Shown: piece after piece, positions 34,034 to 42,762 of the stretch
How positions within the stretch are numbered: position 1 is the stretch's first letter
Layout: each line of letters starts with the position of its first letter
DNA from: CAIZQW01 sp942493055
GTDB taxonomy: Bacteria; Verrucomicrobiota; Kiritimatiellia; RFP12; UBA1067
Direction of reading: 5' to 3'
Assembly: GCA_942493055.1 (NCBI GenBank)
Contig: OW818680.1
Coordinates: 2,356,001 to 2,420,000 of the forward strand
DNA length: 64,000 nucleotides
Notes under the pieces: model-generated
Database searches by the model: none
What the model was told of the DNA's origin: nothing
Seen by the model: the letters and a program-made list of their open reading frames with translations, nothing else
Position numbers and translations under genes: made by a program

Positions 34034-35434
34034 ATGCAAATTTCTATTATCCAAATGAAGACAGCCGTGAAACAAAGCACACTCTCCGTGTTGGGTTGCA
34101 TCTTTCTGCTGACAGACGCCCGCGCTGAAAATGCAATGCCCGAAGGCTGGCAGACCGTCGCACCACGCGACGAGATCCGTCCGGCCTTTTCATTCGAGCC
34201 GAGGGGCGGCCCCCAAGGGGAGGGCAGTTTCGTGGTCGCCCACGACCTGCGCGACGGGCTGGACGGATGGTTCCAGAAGGCGTTCACGGTGACCGGCGGC
34301 GAATGCTACCGCTTCCACGCGGTCCGCAAGACGCTTAACGTGCGCGTGCCGCGCCGCAGCGCTGTGGTACGTGTGCTCTGGCAGGATGAGGCGGGACGCA
34401 AGGTTTCTTCCGGCATTTCGGAGTGGCAGCGCAAGACGCTCGGACACGTTCCCAGTGCCGAACCCGACTACCCGGTCGATGGCGCGACCGATCCGCTAGG
34501 CTGGACCGCAGTCTCCGGAGTGTACCGCGCCCCGCCCACGGCCGCGCGAGCCCTGGTCGAACTGCATCTGCAATGGGCTCCTAACGGGCGCGTCGAGTGG
34601 AGCGAGGTCCAGTTCGAGAAGGCCGAGCCGCCGCCGCCTCGCAAGGCACGGCTTGCCACGATACACTACAAACCGAAAGGCCGATCACCTCGGGAGAACT
34701 GCGAGGAGTACGCGCCACTCCTCGCGGAGGCAGCCCGGCAGAAAGCCGATCTCGTCGTGCTCGGGGAAACGGTCACAGCGGCGGGTGTGAAGCTGAAGTC
34801 GGAAGAGGTGGCTGAACCCATACCTGGACCGACAACCCGCTATTTCGGGGAGCTGGCCAGAACCAACAACCTGCACATCGTGCTGAGCTTGTACGAACGG
34901 GATGGGCATCTGGTTTACAATGCGGCGGTTCTTCTCGGCCCTGATGGCAGGCTGGTCGGCAAATACCGCAAGGTGTGCCTCCCGCCCGGCGAGGCCGAGA
35001 AAGGCATCGCGCCTGGATGCGACTATCCAGTGTTTGACACGACGTTCGGGAAGGTGGGCATGATGGTGTGCTATGACGGTTTCTTTCCCGAAGTCGCCCG
35101 CGAACTCTCGAACCGTGGGGCGGAAATCATCGCCTGGCCGGTCTGGGGCTGCAACCCGCTATTGGCCAGAGCCCGCGCGTGCGAGAATCACGTTTATCTT
35201 GTCAGCAGCACGTTTGTGGAACCGGAAGAGAACTGGATGACTTCCGCGGTCTTCGATCAGACAGGCGCCCTGATCGCGCAGGCAGGGGAATGGGGTTCGG
35301 TCGCGGTCGCCGAAGTCGATTTGAGCCAGTCCACCATCGGGCCATATAATCTCGGCGACTTCCGCGCGATGGTGCCCCGGCATCGGCCTGTCTCCGTGCC
35401 GGAACCACTCAGGGTAAGGGACGGCACCCCGTGA
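34034..35434 (+). CDS. Exported carbon-nitrogen hydrolase (nitrilase superfamily) with N-terminal beta domain
   Basis: A 466-residue protein; AGGGAGAG precedes ATG 34034 (a second start, ATG 34055, also gives a signal peptide MKTAVKQSTLSVLGCIFLLTDARA). Residues ~35-200 are a beta-sandwich, perhaps carbohydrate binding (DGWFQKAFTVTGGECYRF). Residues ~205-455 are a nitrilase-type amidase with the E-K-C triad: Glu245 in VVLGETV, Lys313 in GKYRKVCLPPGE, Cys346 in MMVCYDGFFPE. It hydrolyses a C-N bond (amide or nitrile) of unknown substrate, probably outside the cytoplasm. Its TGA overlaps the GTG at which the next long frame could start. It interrupts a run of family genes and differs from them in type. 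Confidence 0.82.
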   Translation: MQISIIQMKTAVKQSTLSVLGCIFLLTDARAENAMPEGWQTVAPRDEIRPAFSFEPRGGPQGEGSFVVAHDLRDGLDGWFQKAFTVTGGECYRFHAVRKTLNVRVPRRSAVVRVLWQDEAGRKVSSGISEWQRKTLGHVPSAEPDYPVDGATDPLGWTAVSGVYRAPPTAARALVELHLQWAPNGRVEWSEVQFEKAEPPPPRKARLATIHYKPKGRSPRENCEEYAPLLAEAARQKADLVVLGETVTAAGVKLKSEEVAEPIPGPTTRYFGELARTNNLHIVLSLYERDGHLVYNAAVLLGPDGRLVGKYRKVCLPPGEAEKGIAPGCDYPVFDTTFGKVGMMVCYDGFFPEVARELSNRGAEIIAWPVWGCNPLLARARACENHVYLVSSTFVEPEENWMTSAVFDQTGALIAQAGEWGSVAVAEVDLSQSTIGPYNLGDFRAMVPRHRPVSVPEPLRVRDGTP

Positions 35435-38400
35435 GGGCAACTCGGAATGGAGAATCACAGTTCAAGAAAGGAAGAAGACACATAAAAAAAAGGAAGAACA
35501 GGCATGGTGGGGCGGCACTGGCCGCAGCGGCCTTCGGGCTGCTCTCTAGCGGAGTGACCCTGGCGGCACCCTTGGTGCAGGAGGGATTCGATTACCCCTT
35601 GGTCTCGCCCATTGACGGCACGCAGACCAACGGTGTCGGCTTCGCAACATCATCAAGCTGGGGGTCGGGTGCTTCGGCCTACGCCAGCGTCATCCCCGGC
35701 CTCCGCTATCCCGGGTTGAGCACCTCCGGACGCAGTGCCATCCGGTCGTCTGGCTATGGGGCGAATCTGCGCGCCACAGCCGCCCTTTACGGCGGCAGCA
35801 CGTTCTACCTGAGCATGCTGATCAACGCCAACAGCACCGAAACCACACGTTTCGGGTTCGAGTTGTTTGACGGATCGGGCGGCCCCCTGTTCGGACGGGT
35901 GAACAGCGGCTGGGGCATGCTTTCGGGGCCTGCCGGCAAGATGGGCATCTATAATTCCGACGGCGCCTACAAGCCTTGGGTGGGAGTGACGAGCGCGGCA
36001 GACACCGCCATGCACCTGATCGTCGTCAAGATCGATTACCAAGCCAACGCGATCAAGCTTTACGTCGATCCGGTGGTGAACGGCGTCGAGCCTGCACCTT
36101 CCGCCACCCTAACGAGCGGCGGGAAATGGACGGTCAATCTGAACAGCCAGAAGTGGAATAGCATCCGACTGTTCCACGAGAACGCAAACCAGACCGCCGA
36201 CGAGTTGCGCATCGGTACGACCTGGGCCGATGTGGTTCCTGTGCGAGTCAGTAGTGGCGATGTGAGCGCCGCCTTCTTTGTCGCGCCCGATGGCAGCGAC
36301 ACCAACGATGGCACCTTCACGGCGCCTTTCGCTACGTTGGAGCGGGCGCGTGATGCGCTCAATCTGGCTCTGCAAACGGGCGACCTGCCGGTCGAAGGCG
36401 TGACGATCTGGCTGCGCGGAGGCCTCCATGCGCGCACCAACACCTTCGAACTGACGACCAGTGACTCAGGCACGGCAAACAGCCCGATCACTTATCGTTC
36501 ATGGCCCGGAGAGACAGCCCGCATCCATGGTGCCCGGTCGCTCCTGCCGGAATGGTTTTCTGTCGTGACGAACGGTTCGCCGGTCTGGGCGCGGCTCGAC
36601 ACCGCAGCGCGCGGCAACGTCATGCAGGTCGATCTGGCGGCGCACGGCATCACCGACTACGGCACGCTGCGCAGGCGCGGCATCGGTTCCTCCTCGACGC
36701 TCGGTGCGCTGGAACTGGTCTTCGATGGCAAACCGCAGCAGCTCGCGCGCTGGCCGGATGTCGGCCAGACCAGCGGTACGGAAGCCTTGAACGGCTGGGC
36801 GTATACCGCCTTTCCGCTTTCCGACACGAATTTCACGTACGTCGGAACCCGTCCCGCACGCTGGACGCAGGCGGAGGAGCTCTGGTTCCATGGGTTCTTT
36901 GCGAATCATTGGTCGGACACCCATATCAAGAGCGCGTCACTCAACACGACCACCCGCAAGGTCACCTTTGACGAAGAGCCCGCCTACGGCATCACCAATA
37001 ATATGCCGTACTACGCGGAGAATCTCCTGGAGGAGATTACGATGCCCGGCGAGTGGTACGTCAATCGCGTCAGCGGCATCCTCTACTTCTGGCCGCCGGT
37101 TGCTCCGGTCGGACACGACATCCAGATCTCCATGCTGGAAGTGCCGCTACTGCGTTTTACAGGCACCCGGCACATGATCTGGCAGGACATCGTTTTGGAA
37201 GCTGCGCGTGGTGACTTGCTCGCCATGACGGGCGGTGACAACAACCGCTTCCTTAATTGTCACCTGCGCAACTCAGGCAACTACGCCGCCAAGCTCAGCG
37301 GGGGCGCTCGCAACGGGTTCAGCGGTTGCGAGATCTCGGATACGGGCGACGGTGGCATCATCATGTCGGGCGGCACGCGCGCCACCTTAACCGGGGCAGG
37401 CAATTTTGTGCGCAACTGCACAATCCACGGGTTCGGGCGCTTTGACTGGATGTATACGCCGGCCATCAATTTTAGCGGTGTCGGCCAGATTGTCTCGCAC
37501 AACCTGCTCTACGATTCGCCGCATGTTGCCATCGGATTCGGTGAGAGTAACTATCAACTCGTCGAATTCAATGACGTGCGCAATGTCAACAAATGGTCGT
37601 CCGACGCAGGCTCCATCTACACCGGACGCGACCTCGGCGCGCATGGCTCGATCATCGCGAACAATTTCGTTCACGATATTGCCGGACAGTTTGGCGAAGG
37701 GGTTGGACTCGGTACGCACGGCATCTATCTGGACGACTGTATCGCGGGCATCGAGGTCTTCGGCAACATCTGCTACAAAGTTTCCGGGATGGGCATTCAG
37801 CATGGAGGCGGGCGTGACGACCTGATGCACAATAATTTGTTCGTCAAGTGCGGTAAGGCTATGGGCTCAGATACGCGGGGCCTCTCCTGGGACATGAGCA
37901 ACACTTGGGCGAAAGTGCAGGCGTTGCCTTATCACAGTACGATCTGGTCGAACGCCTTCCCGCAACTGTATGCCATGCCGACCAACTGGGTCACGGTCAC
38001 CAACAGCGCGTGGCTGGCCCCGCACAATACTGTTTTCTCGCGCAACCTCGGCTACAGCAATGCGGTTTGGACATCCGGCAGCAGCGCGATCGCTTATTTT
38101 GCGGAGGTCGCCAACAATGTGACCAACAGCAATCCGCTGTTCGTCGACGAGGCCAAGACAAACCTGACCCTGCGTCCCGATTCACCCGCATTCAGCATCC
38201 CGGGTTTCAAAGATATCCCCTTCAGTCAGATCGGCCCGGAGAAGGGTTCGCTGCGGGAATTGGCCCGGTGGGACTTTCTGACGGCCTCGGACCGCGACGG
38301 GTTTGCCCCCGAACGGTTGGTCGTCCCTTCGGCGCTGAGCGTCAGCGGCATGACCGCCCGCGCGGCACCCGGTCATCCGACGTGGTCTGTCGAGGTGCCA

Positions 38401-41400
38401 CATGCAGAAATGGACGGCACCAACGAGACCGAGGCCGTCGCGAGCGGGGACTATGTTGAAGTCACGGTCACACCCAGAACGGAGCAACTCCTGTCGTTGC
38501 GAGCACTTGCCTTCAACCTGCGCAAGAGCGGTAGCGCCGTCGGGGCCACGCTCTTCCTTCGATCCAGTGCGGACGGTTTTGCCGCCACGCTGGGTAGCGT
38601 CACCGTCAGCGGCTCGAATGAGTGGAACCTGAAGACGTTATCACTTGCGGGTGTTGCCGCCTTGCAGGGGCGTACCACGCCCGTGACCTTGCGACTCTAC
38701 ACGTATAAACCGAGTGACGACAACGGCACACTGCGGCTGGCGCTCGACAACCTCGCGATCAGCGGGGTAAATCAGATTTTCAGTTCCGTTGTCGTATCGC
38801 CGGCCAGCGTCTCTGTCGCCGCCTACACCACCCGGCCGTTCACCGCCACAGCCCTCGATCAGTACGGCGAACCCCTGGTAACGCAACCTGAATTTGCTTG
38901 GACCGTGACAGGCGGGGGGGTGATCGATGCGGACGGACGGTTTGCGGTCGGCGGAATAGCCGGGGGACCGTATGAGGTGATCGCGACGGCCGACGGCACG
39001 AGCGGGGCAACGAGCGTGACGGTCATCGCAAGCCCCGTGCGCAAATTTAAAATTATTTTTGACGGCTATGACGGCGGCGAAACGTTGACGAACTTCCCCG
39101 CGTTGGTGAAGTTCACCGCCGCGATGACGAACGGCTTCGCCTATGGACAGATGGCCTCGACGCACGGGTATGACCTGCGTTTTATGAACGCTGCCGAAAC
39201 GCAGGAGTTGGACTACGAGGTGGAGAACTGGAACACGAATGGCGAATCATGCGTGTGGGTGCGCGTGCCGCAATTGGCGAAGGGCACCTCTATCTGGGCC
39301 AGTTGGGGAGATACAACTCTGTCTACCGCTGCGCCCGCATACACAACCAACGGAGCGGTGTGGGCTAATGGTTATTTTGGCGTCTGGCATCTGGCAGAGG
39401 GTACAAATACGCAAGGGGCGCGTGACTCTTCCCCTGCTCACAATGACGGTGTGCCGACGGGTACCCCCGCTGTCGGTGCAGGTACCATCGGCGGCGCACG
39501 TGGCATGACCGGCCTGCACAAGTTCACTGCAGACGGGGTGGACCTGAGAAATCAGGCGTTCACGCTGGAGGTTTGGGCCAAGCGGACGGCGGGGACGACA
39601 GGGGAGAACTACTGGGCTGGCGGCGGGACGGCCTCCGCAGTGCACGGGCTTCACTGTGGCTTCCGAAACAATGGCGGTGTTGACCGTATCGGGTTCAAGC
39701 TGTATAGCGACGATGTCGAATGCGCCACCGATTATAGCGGCGACCGCGGAACATGGCACGCCTACGCTATGGTCATGAACGGGAACCACATCAAATCGAT
39801 CTACCGCGACGGTGTTTTGCTCGCGACAACCGGCAGTAACAATAGCTTCTATCAGAGCACGGGGCTGGTCATCGGCGGCAAGTACGGCGGCATCACGAAC
39901 TACAACGGCTGGCTGGATGAGATGCGCGTCTCGCCTGGCATCGTGCGTTCGTCGAGTTACCTTCGGGCGAGTTGGCTGAGCCAAGCGTCAAACAGCGTGT
40001 TTCAGACCATGGGGATTACCTTTGATGCGTGGGAGTTGGCCGACACCGGCGCAACCATGTGGGACGGCGGCGGGGGGACTGTCGATACGTTGATCAGCAC
40101 GCCCAGCAACTGGCAACTCGACACGCCGCCGACCTTCGACGGGGCAGCACGCGTGACCTTTGGCATGGGGGGAACCTCGGCGAGACTCGACAGGCCCGTC
40201 GCTTTTCGCAGTGTGCTTTTCTACCGTGATGCCGATTTCACGCTGAACGCCAGCGCGGGCGACCTGACCCTCGGTGACGGCGGGATCGCGGCCACACTGC
40301 CTAACGCCACCAGCCGCAATTATAGAATCGACGCGGATGTTTCGCTTGCCGCCAATCAAGTGTGGGGTATTACAAATAACGGCGCTGGAAAAGCGACGGT
40401 GACCCTCTCCTGCTCGATCAGGGGGGGAGCAAGCAATGGCATCACCAAAACCGGCAACGGCGTTCTCGCGCTATCGGGCAACAACGTCTATAACGGCGTG
40501 ACGACGGTACAGACGGGGGGGTGCATGCGCATTTCGCACGCCAACGCGCTGGGTTCTGTCTCGGGGAATACGATTATTGAGAACGGCGGCTGGCTGGAGA
40601 TCAGCGGCGGCATCACCGTGTCCGAGCCGATCGAGCTGAGTGGTGATGCCGCCAGCCAGTACGCGGGCGCGCTGCGTTCCACAGGTGGCAATAATATCTG
40701 GAGCGGCCCGATCACGCAAGGCAGCGCGACGCGCATCGGCGTCTCCGACGGCAGCCTCGAGATCACGGGTGGCTTTTCGGGTACGAAGGGTCTCGCCTTC
40801 CAGCAAGGAGGCACCCTGACACTTAGCGGGCAGCCTTTTACGCTAGGGACCTCAGCCCTTTACGTACACGGCAGCGGCCTGCTGCTCCTGGCCGTAACGG
40901 GCAACACGTGGAGCACCTTGGATCTCGCTAACGGGGGCACCTTGCGCATGACCGTCGCCAATGCGCTGCCGGCCACGTCGACACTCCAGCTTAACGTCAA
41001 CTCCGTCGTTGATCTGAACGGCTATCACCAAACCGTCGGGCAGCTCAATAACTCGGGGGCTTCAGCGGGTTCGCGATTGATCACCAGCGCGGCACCCGCC
41101 ACGCTGACCGTCAACCAGAGCGCAAACACCCGCTACGACGGCCGCCTCGCCGGCGCAGTGGGACTGGCCAAGAACGGCGCAGGCGAACTCGTGCTCTCCA
41201 ATGCCTTGAACACGCTCAGCGGCAACATCACCGTGCAGGGCGGCACACTGACGGTCGCACCCGCCTCCTGCCTCGGCACCAGTACCAACATCACCGTGAA
41301 CCATGGCACGCTGCGCCTCCTGACGCAAACAGCCCTTGCTGACAGGGCTACGCTCGCAATCGAAAACAACGGGAAAGTGAATATCGCAGCCGGCCTGACC

Positions 41401-42636
41401 GAAACCGTGGAGCGACTGCTTCTGGATGGTGAGGCGGTGGTGCTCAACGGCACGTGGGGCGCAAGCGGCAGCGGCGCGAAGCATGTGGATAATATCCATT
41501 TTGAGGGCGGTGGAAGGATCTCCGTGGCGCTTCGCCACACACTGCCCTACCGGGAGTCATTTGAAGCGTTTACACCCGGTTTTTTGCTGGCAGGCTTTGA
41601 AGGCTGGGTAGCCGGACAGGCCGGGGCCGGGCACATCTCCTCTGACACCCCTGCGCTGCCAGGGTTGCTGGCTTATGACGCGGCAATCGGCTATCCTCTG
41701 CGCGACGCGCCTCATACACAGGTCGCTGTTTTAGGCAGTGCCCTCGCCAACCGCCTGACTGCTCCGTCCAACACGGCCGTATGGTGTGACATGATGGTCG
41801 AGCTTGAACGCTTGAGCGAAGAGGGGCTGACTCCGGACATGCCTGCGGATATGCAGTGCGCGCTCTTCCTGGACGACACGGGGCGGCTCAACGTGTGGCA
41901 CCGCGACCTGATCAGCGGCACGAACCGCTGGAGCGCGCTCGCGTGGCAGACCGCGCAGACCGCGCAATGGGCGCGCGTGACGCTGCACCTGGACTACGCC
42001 ACGCTGGACGCCGCGCACAACGCCCGCTACTTCCGGCTCTTCATCGACGGAGCAGGCCAGAGCCACGCGCTGGCCTATACCCTGAACAACGGCTCCGGCG
42101 CACCGGGCGGGTTGTGGTTCGCCCTGGCAGCCGCACCGGACACGATCAACTCCCTCTTCTTTGACGGCACTGGCACGCTGGACGACCTGACGGTGGACAC
42201 CCTGCGTCCGCTGCTCGGCCTCGGTCCGCACGGCACACCCGAGTGGTGGCTGGCTGACAACGGGCTGACCAACACGCTCAGCCTGGCGCTCAACGAACTG
42301 GCGGATGACGACCGCGACGGCTTCCTCAACTGGAAGGAGTACGCGGCCGGAACAGACCCGAACTCGGCTGCGAGCCTGTTGCGCTTCATCGATCTGCCAG
42401 AGGCGGCGAACGGTCGGCTCGGCCTGGTGGTTCAGACCGTGCCAGGGAGGCGTTACACGTTGGAGTCATCGACCAATCTGGCGGCGAATGTCTGGGAGGC
42501 GGCTGCATTTTCAGTGGCACCGGAGGGTGTGCCTGCCGTGCAAACGGCGACGGCTACGGGGGCGACGCTGACGTTCTACGTAGAAGGTGGTAAGCCGGCT
42601 AGCTTCTACCGGGTGCGGGTATCGCAAGAAGAGTGA
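35431..42636 (+). CDS. Giant secreted GH141-like beta-helix protein with LamG, DUF2341, passenger and C-terminal module
   Basis: Up to 2401 residues. LamG-like head as in the 13980 protein (~45-265); right-handed beta-helix of GH141-like type (~280-930: VAPDGSDTNDGT, PFATLERARDAL, IWLRGGLH, DSGTANSPITY); beta-sandwich (~930-1110); Ig-like (~1120-1200); DUF2341-like (~1205-1330); LamG (~1330-1520); beta-strand passenger (~1530-2030); shared C-terminal module with DDDRDG loop. GH141 members include alpha-L-fucosidase and xylanase, so plant or algal glycan cleavage is plausible. The start is odd: where paralogues have ATG, this gene has ATA (35482-35484). The only nearby in-frame start is GTG 35431, overlapping the previous stop. 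Confidence 0.78.
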   Translation: MRATRNGESQFKKGRRHIKKRKNRHGGAALAAAAFGLLSSGVTLAAPLVQEGFDYPLVSPIDGTQTNGVGFATSSSWGSGASAYASVIPGLRYPGLSTSGRSAIRSSGYGANLRATAALYGGSTFYLSMLINANSTETTRFGFELFDGSGGPLFGRVNSGWGMLSGPAGKMGIYNSDGAYKPWVGVTSAADTAMHLIVVKIDYQANAIKLYVDPVVNGVEPAPSATLTSGGKWTVNLNSQKWNSIRLFHENANQTADELRIGTTWADVVPVRVSSGDVSAAFFVAPDGSDTNDGTFTAPFATLERARDALNLALQTGDLPVEGVTIWLRGGLHARTNTFELTTSDSGTANSPITYRSWPGETARIHGARSLLPEWFSVVTNGSPVWARLDTAARGNVMQVDLAAHGITDYGTLRRRGIGSSSTLGALELVFDGKPQQLARWPDVGQTSGTEALNGWAYTAFPLSDTNFTYVGTRPARWTQAEELWFHGFFANHWSDTHIKSASLNTTTRKVTFDEEPAYGITNNMPYYAENLLEEITMPGEWYVNRVSGILYFWPPVAPVGHDIQISMLEVPLLRFTGTRHMIWQDIVLEAARGDLLAMTGGDNNRFLNCHLRNSGNYAAKLSGGARNGFSGCEISDTGDGGIIMSGGTRATLTGAGNFVRNCTIHGFGRFDWMYTPAINFSGVGQIVSHNLLYDSPHVAIGFGESNYQLVEFNDVRNVNKWSSDAGSIYTGRDLGAHGSIIANNFVHDIAGQFGEGVGLGTHGIYLDDCIAGIEVFGNICYKVSGMGIQHGGGRDDLMHNNLFVKCGKAMGSDTRGLSWDMSNTWAKVQALPYHSTIWSNAFPQLYAMPTNWVTVTNSAWLAPHNTVFSRNLGYSNAVWTSGSSAIAYFAEVANNVTNSNPLFVDEAKTNLTLRPDSPAFSIPGFKDIPFSQIGPEKGSLRELARWDFLTASDRDGFAPERLVVPSALSVSGMTARAAPGHPTWSVEVPHAEMDGTNETEAVASGDYVEVTVTPRTEQLLSLRALAFNLRKSGSAVGATLFLRSSADGFAATLGSVTVSGSNEWNLKTLSLAGVAALQGRTTPVTLRLYTYKPSDDNGTLRLALDNLAISGVNQIFSSVVVSPASVSVAAYTTRPFTATALDQYGEPLVTQPEFAWTVTGGGVIDADGRFAVGGIAGGPYEVIATADGTSGATSVTVIASPVRKFKIIFDGYDGGETLTNFPALVKFTAAMTNGFAYGQMASTHGYDLRFMNAAETQELDYEVENWNTNGESCVWVRVPQLAKGTSIWASWGDTTLSTAAPAYTTNGAVWANGYFGVWHLAEGTNTQGARDSSPAHNDGVPTGTPAVGAGTIGGARGMTGLHKFTADGVDLRNQAFTLEVWAKRTAGTTGENYWAGGGTASAVHGLHCGFRNNGGVDRIGFKLYSDDVECATDYSGDRGTWHAYAMVMNGNHIKSIYRDGVLLATTGSNNSFYQSTGLVIGGKYGGITNYNGWLDEMRVSPGIVRSSSYLRASWLSQASNSVFQTMGITFDAWELADTGATMWDGGGGTVDTLISTPSNWQLDTPPTFDGAARVTFGMGGTSARLDRPVAFRSVLFYRDADFTLNASAGDLTLGDGGIAATLPNATSRNYRIDADVSLAANQVWGITNNGAGKATVTLSCSIRGGASNGITKTGNGVLALSGNNVYNGVTTVQTGGCMRISHANALGSVSGNTIIENGGWLEISGGITVSEPIELSGDAASQYAGALRSTGGNNIWSGPITQGSATRIGVSDGSLEITGGFSGTKGLAFQQGGTLTLSGQPFTLGTSALYVHGSGLLLLAVTGNTWSTLDLANGGTLRMTVANALPATSTLQLNVNSVVDLNGYHQTVGQLNNSGASAGSRLITSAAPATLTVNQSANTRYDGRLAGAVGLAKNGAGELVLSNALNTLSGNITVQGGTLTVAPASCLGTSTNITVNHGTLRLLTQTALADRATLAIENNGKVNIAAGLTETVERLLLDGEAVVLNGTWGASGSGAKHVDNIHFEGGGRISVALRHTLPYRESFEAFTPGFLLAGFEGWVAGQAGAGHISSDTPALPGLLAYDAAIGYPLRDAPHTQVAVLGSALANRLTAPSNTAVWCDMMVELERLSEEGLTPDMPADMQCALFLDDTGRLNVWHRDLISGTNRWSALAWQTAQTAQWARVTLHLDYATLDAAHNARYFRLFIDGAGQSHALAYTLNNGSGAPGGLWFALAAAPDTINSLFFDGTGTLDDLTVDTLRPLLGLGPHGTPEWWLADNGLTNTLSLALNELADDDRDGFLNWKEYAAGTDPNSAASLLRFIDLPEAANGRLGLVVQTVPGRRYTLESSTNLAANVWEAAAFSVAPEGVPAVQTATATGATLTFYVEGGKPASFYRVRVSQEE
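41533..42633 (+). repeat. Shared C-terminal module, copy 3
   Basis: Begins RHTLPYRESFEAFTP and ends SFYRVRVSQEE, the most divergent ending of the five. The central block (about 41880-42230: LNVWHRDLISGTNRW, WARVTLHLDYATLDAAHNARYF) is close to copies 4 and 5. Confidence 0.85.
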
Positions 42637-42762
42637 AGCGCTTTCGGCAACTGAAGATTCTCGAGACCGACGCGGACAGCTCAAGGAGCCGACGCTACCG
42701 GAAGGTTTTTTACAAGAGCTTCATACGTTCACCGCAGGGTGAAAGGGACTACACCTAACCAA

